Source: Bacillota bacterium (GTDB lineage: Bacteria; Bacillota; Clostridia; Peptostreptococcales; Anaerovoracaceae). Taken from it: DNA of 30,269 bases. The notes below the pieces were generated by a model, which worked only from the letters and a program-made list of their open reading frames with translations, was not told the DNA's origin and made no database searches. Position 1 is the first letter of the stretch; every line of letters begins with the position of its first letter. The stretch covers positions 1-30,269 of the forward strand of contig JAHZHA010000022.1 in assembly GCA_019420525.1 (NCBI GenBank). The letters are read 5' to 3'. Position numbers and translations under genes: made by a program. Shown here one piece after another: positions 1 to 7,880 of this stretch.

Positions 1-55
1 ACCCCGGACACACGGCTTAGAAGGCCGTTGCTCTATCCAGCTGAGCTATGAGCCC
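1..55 (-). tRNA. tRNA-Arg (TCT), partial at window edge
   Basis: Read on the minus strand, the first 55 nt fold as a tRNA 5' part: acceptor strand GGGCTCA, D-arm GCTC...GAGC, anticodon stem ACGGC/GCCGT and loop CTTCTAA, giving anticodon TCT (Arg, AGA codons). The T-arm is cut off by the left edge. It is the last visible member of a five-tRNA cluster. Confidence 0.93.
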
Positions 56-61
56 ATAAAA

Positions 62-135
<74 letters not shown>

Positions 136-140
136 ATAAA

Positions 141-215
141 TGGAGCGGAAGACGAGATTCGAACTCGCGACCCTCGCCTTGGCAAGGCGATGCTCTACCA
201 CTGAGCCACTTCCGC
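141..215 (-). tRNA. tRNA-Gly (GCC)
   Basis: This is a complete cloverleaf on the minus strand. The acceptor is GCGGAAG, the anticodon stem TCGCC/GGCGA encloses TTGCCAA (anticodon GCC), and the T-loop is GTTCGAATC. CCA is encoded. It shares the GCGGA acceptor start with the adjacent tRNA-Gly(TCC); the two Gly isoacceptors sit side by side. Confidence 0.97.
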
Positions 216-219
216 ATAT

Positions 220-304
220 TGGTGGAGGGAGATGGATTCGAACCATCGAAAGCTCAGCTAACGGATTTACAGTCCGCCCCCTTTGGCCACTCGGGAATCC
301 CTCC
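220..304 (-). tRNA. tRNA-Tyr (GTA)
   Basis: This is an 85-nt class II tRNA on the minus strand with a long variable arm. The acceptor is GGAGGGA, paired with TCCCTCC. The anticodon stem CGGA/TCCG encloses CTGTAAA (anticodon GTA), and the T-loop is GTTCGAATC. CCA is encoded. The length and variable arm are what is expected for bacterial tRNA-Tyr. Confidence 0.97.
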
Positions 305-324
305 ACGTATTATTAATTTTAAAA

Positions 325-399
325 TGGAGCTGGCGAAGAGAATCGAACTCCCAACCTGCTGATTACAAATCAGCTGCTCTACCGTTGAGCCACGCCAGC
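325..399 (-). tRNA. tRNA-Thr (TGT)
   Basis: This is a complete cloverleaf on the minus strand. The acceptor is GCTGGCG, the anticodon stem GCTGA/TCAGC encloses TTTGTAA (anticodon TGT), and the T-loop is GTTCGATTC. CCA is encoded. It is the first tRNA of the cluster, about 10 nt downstream of the expected start site of the proximal promoter. Confidence 0.97.
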
Positions 400-416
400 G
401 CGTTTCGTACTTGACT

Positions 417-445
417 ATTTTATCTCATTTTCAAAGGCTTGTCAA
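417..445 (-). promoter_or_regulatory. Sigma-A promoter P2 of the tRNA cluster
   Basis: On the minus strand, TTGACA (440-445) is separated by exactly 17 nt from TAAAAT (417-422). Transcription would start near 410, just ahead of tRNA-Thr. Confidence 0.85.
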
Positions 446-544
446 GCACTTTTTTATTTTCTTTTTTAAGAGATATCAGCCTCAAGGCCCCGGAACCGCT
501 GTAGTTCTCACTCGCAAGGCGTCCCTCAACCTTTCAGCTTGTTC

Positions 545-573
545 ATTATACGATACGCCTTTCCGAATGTCAA
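545..573 (-). promoter_or_regulatory. Sigma-A promoter P1 with perfect consensus, upstream of the tRNA cluster
   Basis: On the minus strand, TTGACA (568-573) is separated by 17 nt from TATAAT (545-550). Both hexamers match the consensus at every base. The -35 begins right after the yigZ stop codon. No terminator-like hairpin with a U-run lies between it and P2, so it probably feeds the tRNA genes as the distal promoter of a tandem pair, giving a leader of about 140 nt. Confidence 0.85.
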
Positions 574-575
574 TA

Positions 576-1211
576 TTAAATTTCCACTTTTTTTAAAGTT
601 TTCTTTACACTGATTTTGTCTTCCGAGCACACTCCTACTGTCATCTCGGAAAGCATACGTTTCACGCTCTCTGATGACTCGGGATCGCACTGCAACGTAA
701 GCTTTACATTCTCCTCGAAGACAGCGTCTATGATGGCAAAAAGGCCGTCTTTTTCGCTGTTCTGAAGCTTTCCGTAATACGTGTAGTCCAGGCTGAAAGA
801 CAGAAGATCCATTTCTTTTACTTCCGCAATACCTGCGGCATCCAGAGCCATTCTCGCGGTGCCTCCGTAAGCCCGTGCAAGGCCGCCTGTTCCGAGTTTT
901 ATGCCCCCGAAATAGCGTGTCACCACGATCACCACATTCGTGATGTTCTCCCCTTCCAGCATATGCAGAATCGGTGCTCCGGCGGTACCTGACGGTTCCT
1001 TGTCGTCGCTGGCCCACTTCAGTTCGGATTTTTCGCCGATCACGTAAGCGGGAACATTGTGGGTGGCACTCCGGTGCAGCGTCCGGATCTCCGAGATAAA
1101 GGCTTCCGCTTCCTCTCTGCTCTCCACCGGCCTGATGTATCCGATAAATCTCGATTTTTCAATAATCTGTTCAACTTCGCAGTATTTTGCCGCTGTTCTG
1201 TAATGTGTCAT
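576..1211 (-). CDS. yigZ: YigZ/IMPACT family protein
   Basis: This encodes a 211-residue member of the YigZ (Bacillus YvyE)/IMPACT N-terminal family, a ribosomal-protein-S5-fold domain of uncertain cellular function in bacteria. Visible family motifs are SDDKEPSGTAGAPIL around residues 68-82 and VTRYFGGIKLGTGGLARAYG around residues 98-117. A C-terminal ferredoxin-like half follows. An open frame extends further upstream to 1304, but the family begins a few residues before the conserved KSRFIGYI, so the ATG at 1211 is preferred. Its ribosome binding site is weak (AGGA and AAAGGA, the latter abutting the ATG). It is the last gene of the block downstream of hflX, after a 244-nt gap. Confidence 0.9.
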   Translation of the reverse strand: MTHYRTAAKYCEVEQIIEKSRFIGYIRPVESREEAEAFISEIRTLHRSATHNVPAYVIGEKSELKWASDDKEPSGTAGAPILHMLEGENITNVVIVVTRYFGGIKLGTGGLARAYGGTARMALDAAGIAEVKEMDLLSFSLDYTYYGKLQNSEKDGLFAIIDAVFEENVKLTLQCDPESSESVKRMLSEMTVGVCSEDKISVKKTLKKVEI

Positions 1212-1283
1212 TCCTTTTACCGTCCTGTCTGTAATACCTGCCCTTTTCCACCGTAAGCTTTCTTTCATTCTCTGGCGGATACC

Positions 1284-1319
1284 CGCGTCCGGCACTTTTT
1301 TCATCCGGACGCGTTTTTT
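1284..1319 (+). terminator. Plus-strand intrinsic terminator in the hflX-yigZ gap
   Basis: A perfect 9-bp stem, CGCGTCCGG (1284-1292) with CCGGACGCG (1305-1313), has a 12-nt loop and is followed by six T residues (1314-1319) on the plus strand. On the minus strand the stem is not followed by a U-run. No plus-strand gene lies upstream, so its role is unclear; it may stop antisense transcription. Confidence 0.55.
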
Positions 1320-1455
1320 CCGCTTCTTTATACTTCCGTCCCTCAGCTTTTTTATTTCCGCTCTTTACTGTTTCTATCTTCTGACCCGGTTTTCGCGTCC
1401 ATATGTTCCGGCCTGCTTTTCTGCTGCCGCGCGTCTGTCTTTTTGCCCGGAACCG

Positions 1456-2736
1456 TCAGACGAGATAACGCACCAGTCTGCTGAAGTCTGCGATGTTCAG
1501 ATCGACCCGAAAATACGTTCCGTTATCTCTGTACTCCATCTGGTGGACGGTGCATTTTTCACAGAGATAAGACGAGATTTTTCCCTGATCATACGGAATC
1601 AGCAGTTCCGCTGTCTGCATGTCCGCGTAGATGATTTCGCTGACGGCTTCGATCAGTCTGTCGATTCCCTGTCCTGTCTTCGCCGAAACCGGGAACGTCT
1701 TTTCCGGAACCAGCGGAAGATCTTCTTTCTCTTTAACCAGATCCATCTTGTTGAAAGCGATGATGTGCGGAATATCGCCTGCTCCTATTTCCTCCAGGAC
1801 GCTCTTCGTGACGCTCATATTGAACTCACAGTCAGGCGAAGACGCATCGACGATCTCAACCAGCAGATCAGCGTACAGGACTTCTTCCAGCGTACCTTTG
1901 AAAGCCTCTACCAGCGAATGAGGCAGGCGACTGACAAAACCCACAGTATCGATAAGAATAAATTCCCGGTTGGAATCGAGGCGGATGTTTCTCTGAGACA
2001 CGTCCAGCGTAGCGAACAACATATTTTTTTCGAGGACAGTCTTGTCCTCTTTTTCCGTCTTCCGCAACAGCGTATTCATCATGGCCGATTTCCCGGCATT
2101 CGTATATCCCACCAGTGCTACCACGGGAATTTCCGATTTTTCCCGGCGGCTTCGCTGCACATCTCTCGACTTCTGTACTTCTTTTATTTCCTTTCTGATC
2201 TCATCCATGCGCGACTGGATATGACGCCTGTCGATTTCCAGCTTTTTTTCGCCTGGCCCTCTGGTGCCGATTCCGCCGCCGGTCCGTGACAGAGATCGGC
2301 CGAAACCGGTGAGGCGCGGCAGGCGGTACTGAAGCTGCGCCAGTTCCACCTGAAGCCGCCCTTCCGCGGAAGAAGCCCTTTCTGCAAAGATATCGAGAAT
2401 CAGTATCGTGCGGTCCAGGATAGTTACTCCTATCGCATCTTCCAGATTTCTGATTTGGGCACCTGAGAGCTCATTGTTGAAAATGACGGTGTCCGCCCCC
2501 ATATTGGCGCACATCTCTGCCAGTTCTTCTACTTTGCCTTTTCCGATATAAGTGGCTTTGTCGGGGCGCTCTCTGGGCTGTATGACCTCACCCAGCACCT
2601 CAGCGCCCGCCGCTTCCGCCAGGCCTTCCAATTCTTTCATGGAAGCCGTGATATCTTCATCGAAGCGTATGCCCGCCAGAATGGCTCTTGCCGTCTGTCC
2701 GCGCACCACTTCGTTTTTTTCGTTGAATTCAAACAT
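1456..2736 (-). CDS. hflX: Ribosome-associated GTPase HflX
   Basis: The 426-residue product is HflX, a GTPase that binds the 50S subunit and splits stalled or hibernating ribosomes. The N-terminal HflX domain (residues about 20-165) contains LDRTILILDIFAERA and the glycine-rich GGGIGTRGPGEKKLE segment near 153-167, followed by a helical linker. The G domain shows G1 GYTNAGKS at 210-217, G3 DTVGF at 263-267, G4 NKMD at 329-332 and G5 SAKTG at 351-355. Length is normal for the family. The start has a good ribosome binding site (AGAAAGGA, 7 nt before ATG) and lies only 14 nt after the yunB stop, so the two genes are probably cotranscribed. Confidence 0.97.
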   Translation of the reverse strand: MFEFNEKNEVVRGQTARAILAGIRFDEDITASMKELEGLAEAAGAEVLGEVIQPRERPDKATYIGKGKVEELAEMCANMGADTVIFNNELSGAQIRNLEDAIGVTILDRTILILDIFAERASSAEGRLQVELAQLQYRLPRLTGFGRSLSRTGGGIGTRGPGEKKLEIDRRHIQSRMDEIRKEIKEVQKSRDVQRSRREKSEIPVVALVGYTNAGKSAMMNTLLRKTEKEDKTVLEKNMLFATLDVSQRNIRLDSNREFILIDTVGFVSRLPHSLVEAFKGTLEEVLYADLLVEIVDASSPDCEFNMSVTKSVLEEIGAGDIPHIIAFNKMDLVKEKEDLPLVPEKTFPVSAKTGQGIDRLIEAVSEIIYADMQTAELLIPYDQGKISSYLCEKCTVHQMEYRDNGTYFRVDLNIADFSRLVRYLV

Positions 2737-2750
2737 ATATTTTTCCTTTC

Positions 2751-3437
2751 TCAGTCGGATATAAAATCTGACATTTCATCCTGCGGTATATTTGCATACG
2801 TCTGCGGCACATCGCCGACGATTACTGCTTCTGCGATGAGCACAGTATTTTCTGTCGTGAACTTTTCCGACATAAACGGAACGAGCAGACGGGTCTCCGT
2901 CTTGACATGGAGATAGACCTTGTATTTGCTCTGATTGATTCCCGCGCTCTCAAATTCCGTATTGTAGCCGATATTGATCACTGCCACCGGTACGATATCG
3001 AAAGTAAAATAAGGGCCTGTCTGAGACAGCAGCTTGCTGCCCAGGAGACTTCCCAGCGAAAGACGAATCTGTTCTGTTTCGTTATAGTATATATCATCAT
3101 TCACCCTTTTGGCTATCTCTGTTCCGATTTTATTCAGCAGAGGTGTGTTGAGCGTCACCATCTGCAGTTGGCCTTCCTGATCTTCGTCGGTGTAGATGAT
3201 CTCCAGCTCCGAGCCGTCTTCAGTATGGGTCAGGTCATATACAGCGCTGTTCACGACCTGTTCGATGATCTCTTTTGACTTCAGTTCGGCAGTCGTGCTG
3301 AGCGTGTGTTTCATCGTATTTTCCGTGAAAATAAATCCGCACGTCGTCAGCATAAGCAGACTTACCGCGATCAGCACGGATTTCACTTTGCGCTTTTTCT
3401 TTCTGGAACCCCGTTTTGCTCCGCGATTTCGTTTCAT
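2751..3437 (-). CDS. yunB: Sporulation protein YunB
   Basis: This 228-residue protein resembles Bacillus YunB, a sporulation protein known there to be made in the mother cell under sigma-E. It has a very basic N-terminus (residues 1-19), one membrane segment (about 20-38) and an external domain. The family-typical stretch runs from FDIVPVAVINIGYNTEFES through the conserved middle to a VPQTY motif near the end. It is the main evidence in the window that the organism forms spores. The start ATG lies 10 nt after a GC-rich hairpin whose GGGGG arm is the only ribosome-binding-like sequence, so translation may be controlled by that structure. Confidence 0.85.
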   Translation of the reverse strand: MKRNRGAKRGSRKKKRKVKSVLIAVSLLMLTTCGFIFTENTMKHTLSTTAELKSKEIIEQVVNSAVYDLTHTEDGSELEIIYTDEDQEGQLQMVTLNTPLLNKIGTEIAKRVNDDIYYNETEQIRLSLGSLLGSKLLSQTGPYFTFDIVPVAVINIGYNTEFESAGINQSKYKVYLHVKTETRLLVPFMSEKFTTENTVLIAEAVIVGDVPQTYANIPQDEMSDFISD

Positions 3438-3443
3438 AATGAT

Positions 3444-3480
3444 AAAACCCCCGGTCTGCCATATTATGCAGAAACGGGGG
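3444..3480 (-). terminator. GC-rich hairpin overlapping the yunB ribosome binding site
   Basis: On the minus strand, CCCCCG-TT-TCTGC pairs with GCAGA-C-CGGGGG around an 8-nt loop, followed by TTTTATC. It lies between hslU and yunB. It could act as a moderate terminator after hslU, and its 3' arm also supplies the only purine-rich sequence before the yunB ATG at 3437. Confidence 0.6.
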
Positions 3481-3598
3481 TATTCTGTTACATTTTTATG
3501 TGAAGAAAAGATGTCTCTCTTTCGGCAGAGACGCCGTCATGCGGATTCTCTTTTCACTGTTTCGTGCGAAATACTAGATATCCTTTCCCGCATGCTGA

Positions 3599-5062
3599 TT
3601 ACAGGATATACCGGTCGAGATCGTCTTCACTGAGTTTGTCGGCAAATTTCTCCATCACATACGCTTTGTCGATGACGATTTCTTTGATGTCCGGATTCGG
3701 CAGATCGAAAGAAATATCTTCCAGAAGCTTTTCCATAATGGTGTGAAGTCTTCTGGCGCCGATATTCTCATTCTGTTCATTTGTCATATATGCGATTTCC
3801 GCGATTTCGTCCACGGCTTCATCGGTGAAATCGATTTTGACACCTTCTGTCTCCAGCATCATCTTGTGCTGGGTGATCAGTGCGTTTTTCGGCACCGTCA
3901 GAATCTGGCGCAGCGCATCTTTGGTAAGATTTTCCAGTTCGACTCTGATCGGGAAACGTCCCTGGAGTTCCGGAATCAGATCAGTAGGTTTTGAGACATG
4001 GAAAGCTCCGGCGCCGATGAAGAGCATGTGATCCGTCTTTACCGGTCCGTATTTCGTATTGACGACGCTTCCCTCCACGATCGGAAGGATATCTCTCTGC
4101 ACCCCTTCTCTTGAAACCCCTGGTCCCCGGCCATATTCGGAGCTGTCAGCGATTTTATCGATCTCGTCAATAAATACGATGCCGTTCTGTTCTGCGTTCT
4201 CCACAGCCTCTGCTGTGACCGCATCCATGTCGAGAAGATTCTGGGCTTCCTGTTCTCTCAGAATTTTTCTGGCATCTTTCACTTTCATTTTCTTCTTTTT
4301 CGTCTTCTGAGGCACCATATCGCCGAAAATGCTGCCGATGCTGATGCTCATGTTTTCATTTCCGCCGATGTCGATGGTGTTTGCCTTGTTGTCGATGACG
4401 TCGATGTCGATCATCTGTTCTTCGAGAAGGCCCTGACGGAGCTGCTGTCTCACCTGCTCTCTGGCCAGTTCCAGCTCATTTGCCGTCTTGTCCGCTTCTG
4501 CACTATTTTCATACAGCGGCGTCTGCGGCTGTGGCTGGAAATACTGGGACATACCCGGAAGATTCGATAAGAAGGCGAATGGATTATCGCTCTGACCTCC
4601 CGGCATCTGACCTGCGTTATTGTTTTTGGCAGCTTTTTTGTCAGGAATGATGGCTGCCACAATCTTCTCTTCCGTGATGATATCGGCTTCCTTATATTTT
4701 TCTTCCATTTTCTGCTGTTTGGTGAGGCGGATGGAGGCTTCCACCAGATCGCGGACGATGGAATCCACGTCTCTTCCCACGTAGCCCACTTCTGTGAACT
4801 TGGTTGCTTCCACCTTGACGAAAGGCGCTTCCATGATTTTCGCAAGGCGCCTTGCGATTTCCGTCTTTCCGCAGCCGGTAGGGCCCATCATCAGAATATT
4901 TTTCGGGGTCACTTCCTCCCGCATTTCATCGGAAAGCTGATTTCTTCTGTGTCTGTTCCGCAGAGCGATGGCGACCGATTTCTTTGCTCCGTCCTGTCCT
5001 ACGATATATTTGTCGAGTTCCGCCACGATTTCTCTCGGCGTCAGATTGTAAAATTCACCCAT
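3599..5062 (-). CDS. hslU: ATP-dependent unfoldase HslU (ClpY)
   Basis: The 487-residue AAA+ ATPase forms the hexameric unfoldase of the HslUV protease and feeds proteins to HslV. It has Walker A GPTGCGKT at 60-67, the pore-loop motif GYVGRD at 93-98, an intermediate domain (about 110-245) with Gln/Pro-rich loops, Walker B IVFIDEID at 295-302 and a sensor-2 region GARRLHTIME. The C-terminal tail ends DLDRYIL, the segment that docks into HslV in this family. The open frame runs upstream into hslV, but the ATG at 5062 matches the family start MGEFYNLTPREIV and has AGGAGG 7 nt before it. It lies 10 nt after the hslV stop, which indicates an operon. Confidence 0.97.
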   Translation of the reverse strand: MGEFYNLTPREIVAELDKYIVGQDGAKKSVAIALRNRHRRNQLSDEMREEVTPKNILMMGPTGCGKTEIARRLAKIMEAPFVKVEATKFTEVGYVGRDVDSIVRDLVEASIRLTKQQKMEEKYKEADIITEEKIVAAIIPDKKAAKNNNAGQMPGGQSDNPFAFLSNLPGMSQYFQPQPQTPLYENSAEADKTANELELAREQVRQQLRQGLLEEQMIDIDVIDNKANTIDIGGNENMSISIGSIFGDMVPQKTKKKKMKVKDARKILREQEAQNLLDMDAVTAEAVENAEQNGIVFIDEIDKIADSSEYGRGPGVSREGVQRDILPIVEGSVVNTKYGPVKTDHMLFIGAGAFHVSKPTDLIPELQGRFPIRVELENLTKDALRQILTVPKNALITQHKMMLETEGVKIDFTDEAVDEIAEIAYMTNEQNENIGARRLHTIMEKLLEDISFDLPNPDIKEIVIDKAYVMEKFADKLSEDDLDRYIL

Positions 5063-5072
5063 GGCGCGCCTC

Positions 5073-5615
5073 CTATAATTTTTCAACTGAGATATTGGAG
5101 TTGGTGTATACGCAGATCGACGACGCGATGCTGAGAGCCTCGCGGACGATTTCCTCCGCCGACATGTCGGTGTGGCGGTACAGCGCGTTGGCTGCCGCGT
5201 ACGCATAATTTCCTCCCGAACCGATGGCTACGAAATCTTCATCCGGCACGATGACCTCTCCGTTTCCGGAAATGACGAGGATTTCTTCTTTATTGGCAAC
5301 GATCATGAGGGCTTCGAGGTTTCTCATTCCCTTGTCGGAACGCCAGCGCTGCGCTAAAGATACAGCCGCGCGCTTGAGGTTACCGGAATGCTCTTCCAGC
5401 TTTTTCTCGAACATCTCTGTCAGAGAAAAAGCGTCGGCTACCGATCCTGCAAAACCGGTAACGACGGTATTCTTGAAAATCTTTCTCACTTTTTTGGCGG
5501 AAGCTTTCATAATCGTGCTTTCCCCCATGGTGACCTGTCCGTCACCGCCGATGCACACGTCATCGCCGCGCTTTACCGCAACGATGGTCGTCGCATGAAA
5601 TACTACATTACCCAC
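5073..5615 (-). CDS. hslV: HslV protease subunit (ClpQ)
   Basis: The 180-residue proteasome-like peptidase partners HslU. Motifs are HATTIVAVKR, GGDGQVT, the KVRK...GFAGSVADA region, and ISGNGEVI with GSGG near residue 130. In HslV the catalytic residue is the N-terminal Thr exposed by processing; here that is Thr9, first of the TT pair, preceded by an eight-residue leader. The start is GTG at 5615, chosen because GGAGGT lies 6 nt upstream and no other start codon is in frame before the Thr. It is followed directly by hslU. In many Firmicutes codY follows hslU, but here yunB does. Confidence 0.96.
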   Translation of the reverse strand: MGNVVFHATTIVAVKRGDDVCIGGDGQVTMGESTIMKASAKKVRKIFKNTVVTGFAGSVADAFSLTEMFEKKLEEHSGNLKRAAVSLAQRWRSDKGMRNLEALMIVANKEEILVISGNGEVIVPDEDFVAIGSGGNYAYAAANALYRHTDMSAEEIVREALSIASSICVYTNSNISVEKL

Positions 5616-5679
5616 TGAATTACCTCCATATGTACGGCTATGAAACGAATTATCTCATCCGGTTGCATTCAAAAGCCTC

Positions 5680-5723
5680 AAAAAACCAGCAGAAAACCTG
5701 CCGAAGCCGGCTTTACGCCGGCT
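5680..5723 (-). terminator. Possible weak terminator between topA and hslV
   Basis: On the minus strand, AGCCGGC-GTAAA-GCCGGCT (5705-5723) forms a stable 7-bp hairpin, then a second small CAG/CTG hairpin is followed by a six-T run (5680-5685). The T-run is not directly after the main stem, so efficiency is doubtful. Confidence 0.4.
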
Positions 5724-5752
5724 GAACATCAAAACATACCGGTCAGCGGTCT

Positions 5753-7807
5753 CTATTCTTTATGACCGCATTCCGGATTGGAACAAATAAGCGAATACGT
5801 TTTCGTCTTTTTTTCCGTCATGAGAGATCCGCATTCCGGACACTTTTTATCCACGGGTTTGTTCCAGAATACCTGATTGCAATCGGGATACCCGCTGCAT
5901 CCGTAGAATATCTTGCCCTTCCGGCTCTTTCTCACGACGATATCACTTCCGCATTTCGGACATTTGACATCCAGTTTTTTCTGAATCGTCATCGTCGTCC
6001 TGCATTCCGGATAGCCGGAACAGGCGATGAATTCGCCGAAGCGGCCGTGTTTGATCACCAGCGGACGGCCGCAGTTCGGACAGTTTTCTCCTGTCGGTTC
6101 GTCTTCGATGACCATCTTTTCGATGGATTCGTCTGCCACTTTCAGGTCTTTTTCAAATCCCGTATAGAAATCGCTGATGACGGAATGCCAGTCGATATTT
6201 TTTACTTCCACATCGTCCAGGCGGTCTTCCATTTCCGCGGTGAAACCCACATCGACGATATCTTTGAAGTAAGTCTCCATCAGTTCGGTGACCAGAAGGC
6301 CCAGCTCCGTCGGAACCAGCATTTTCTTCTCTCTTGTCACGTATTTGCGTTCTGCCAGCGTTCCCACGATCGGCGCGTAAGTACTCGGACGTCCGATATT
6401 TTTTTCTTCGAGATCTTTGACCAGCGAAGCTTCCGTATAACGGGAAGGCGGCTGCGTGAAGTGCTGTTCTCCCTTCAGATCGATGAGCTTCAGTTCTTCG
6501 CCTTTTTCCAGAGGAGGAAGCAGTTGATTCTTCTCGTCCTCCGAAGTGTTGTTGTAGACCGCCAGATCACCGTCAAATTTCAGTTTTGAACCGGTAGCGC
6601 GGAAGAGGTACCCGTTGTTTACGATATCTGCACTCACCGCATCGAAGACCGCGTTTGACATCTGGCTGGCGGTGAATCTGCACCAGATCAGACGATAGAG
6701 GTTATACTGGTCTTTCGTCAGAGAATCTTTGATATCATCAGGTTTCAGCTCCGGATTGCCGGGACGGATCGCTTCATGGGCGTCCTGAACGTCTTTTTTC
6801 TTATTTGTATATACGTTTGTTCCCAGATATTCCGGACCGTAATCGGCGAGAATCATATTTTTCGCCGCTTCTCTGGCCACGTCGGATATTCTCACGCTGT
6901 CCGTACGGATATACGTCACGAGACCCGTGGTACCCAGTCCTTTGATGTCGACACCTTCATAGAGCTGCTGGGCGATCATCATCGTCTTTTTCGTGTTGAA
7001 ATTGAGCTTTGTCGACGCTTCCTGCTGCATGCTGCTGGTAGTGAACGGCGGCAGCGGTTTCTTCATCCGCTCTTTTTCCTCCACACGGGTTACCGTATAT
7101 GCGCCGCTTTCCAGAGCCTCCAGGACAGCGTCCGTCTCCTCCTTTGTGGAAGGGCGGATTTTTTTGCCCTCATATTCCAGGAGCTTCGCCTGAAACTTTT
7201 TACGGGATTTTTCAAAAGAAGCGCTGACCGTCCAGTATTCTTCCGGAACGAATGCCTGAATTTCACGCTCTCTGTCGCAGAGAATCTTCAGCGCAGCGGA
7301 CTGCACTCTTCCTGCGCTGAGTCCTCTGCGGATCTTCCGCCAGAGAAGCGGACTGATCTGATAGCCTACCAGCCGGTCGAGAACACGCCGCGCCTGCTGT
7401 GCGTCCACCAGTCTGCGGTCGATTTTCCGCGGTTTTTTCACGGCTTCTTTTACCGCGTTTTTCGTGATTTCATTGAATTCCACACGGCATACCGCATCTT
7501 CATCGATGCCGAGAAGATACGCGATATGCCACGAAATCGCTTCCCCCTCGCGGTCCGGGTCGGTTGCGAGATAGACTTTGGAAGCTGCTTTCGCCTCTTT
7601 TTTGAGCATCTTGATCACATCGCCCTTGCCGCGGATGGAAATATACTGGGGCTCAAAATTATGCTCGATATCGATGCCCAGCTTGCTCTTCGGAAGATCG
7701 CGCACGTGTCCCACAGAAGCGATGACTTTGTACCTGCTTCCGAGAATCTTTCCGATCGTCTTGGCTTTCGACGGTGATTCCACTATGACTAAAGCTTTTC
7801 CTTTCAT
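5753..7807 (-). CDS. topA: DNA topoisomerase I
   Basis: The 684-residue type IA topoisomerase relaxes negative supercoils through a tyrosyl-DNA intermediate. The Toprim domain opens with ALVIVESPSKAKTI (residues 5-18) and carries TDPDREGE at 82-89. The active-site Tyr is Y299 within VTYIRTDS. The C-terminus holds three four-cysteine zinc ribbons (CPNCG...CSGYPEC, CPKCG...CSGYPDC, CPECG...CSNPEC). Length is typical. The ATG at 7807 lies 62 nt after dprA and has GAAGG about 11 nt upstream, a loose ribosome binding site. A consensus promoter in that gap suggests expression partly independent of dprA. Confidence 0.98.
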   Translation of the reverse strand: MKGKALVIVESPSKAKTIGKILGSRYKVIASVGHVRDLPKSKLGIDIEHNFEPQYISIRGKGDVIKMLKKEAKAASKVYLATDPDREGEAISWHIAYLLGIDEDAVCRVEFNEITKNAVKEAVKKPRKIDRRLVDAQQARRVLDRLVGYQISPLLWRKIRRGLSAGRVQSAALKILCDREREIQAFVPEEYWTVSASFEKSRKKFQAKLLEYEGKKIRPSTKEETDAVLEALESGAYTVTRVEEKERMKKPLPPFTTSSMQQEASTKLNFNTKKTMMIAQQLYEGVDIKGLGTTGLVTYIRTDSVRISDVAREAAKNMILADYGPEYLGTNVYTNKKKDVQDAHEAIRPGNPELKPDDIKDSLTKDQYNLYRLIWCRFTASQMSNAVFDAVSADIVNNGYLFRATGSKLKFDGDLAVYNNTSEDEKNQLLPPLEKGEELKLIDLKGEQHFTQPPSRYTEASLVKDLEEKNIGRPSTYAPIVGTLAERKYVTREKKMLVPTELGLLVTELMETYFKDIVDVGFTAEMEDRLDDVEVKNIDWHSVISDFYTGFEKDLKVADESIEKMVIEDEPTGENCPNCGRPLVIKHGRFGEFIACSGYPECRTTMTIQKKLDVKCPKCGSDIVVRKSRKGKIFYGCSGYPDCNQVFWNKPVDKKCPECGSLMTEKKTKTYSLICSNPECGHKE

Positions 7808-7851
7808 ATATATAAAACCTTCAATTCTAAAAAACTGTCCTATAAATTCAA

Positions 7852-7880
7852 ATTATATTGTTATTCATATTACTTTGCAA
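7852..7880 (-). promoter_or_regulatory. Sigma-A promoter of topA
   Basis: On the minus strand, TTGCAA (7875-7880) is separated by 17 nt from TATAAT (7852-7857). The -35 lies in the last codons of dprA. The predicted start site is about 40 nt before the topA ATG. Confidence 0.8.

Noticed and set aside
5063..5206. Upstream extension of hslU into hslV
   Set aside because: The residues are an out-of-frame reading of hslV; the hslU ATG at 5062 has AGGAGG and the conserved MGEFYNLTP start.
6776..7777. Plus-strand open frame of 333 codons opposite topA
   Set aside because: It is fully antisense to a well-conserved topoisomerase gene, has no recognisable motif or ribosome binding site, and arises from codon bias of topA.
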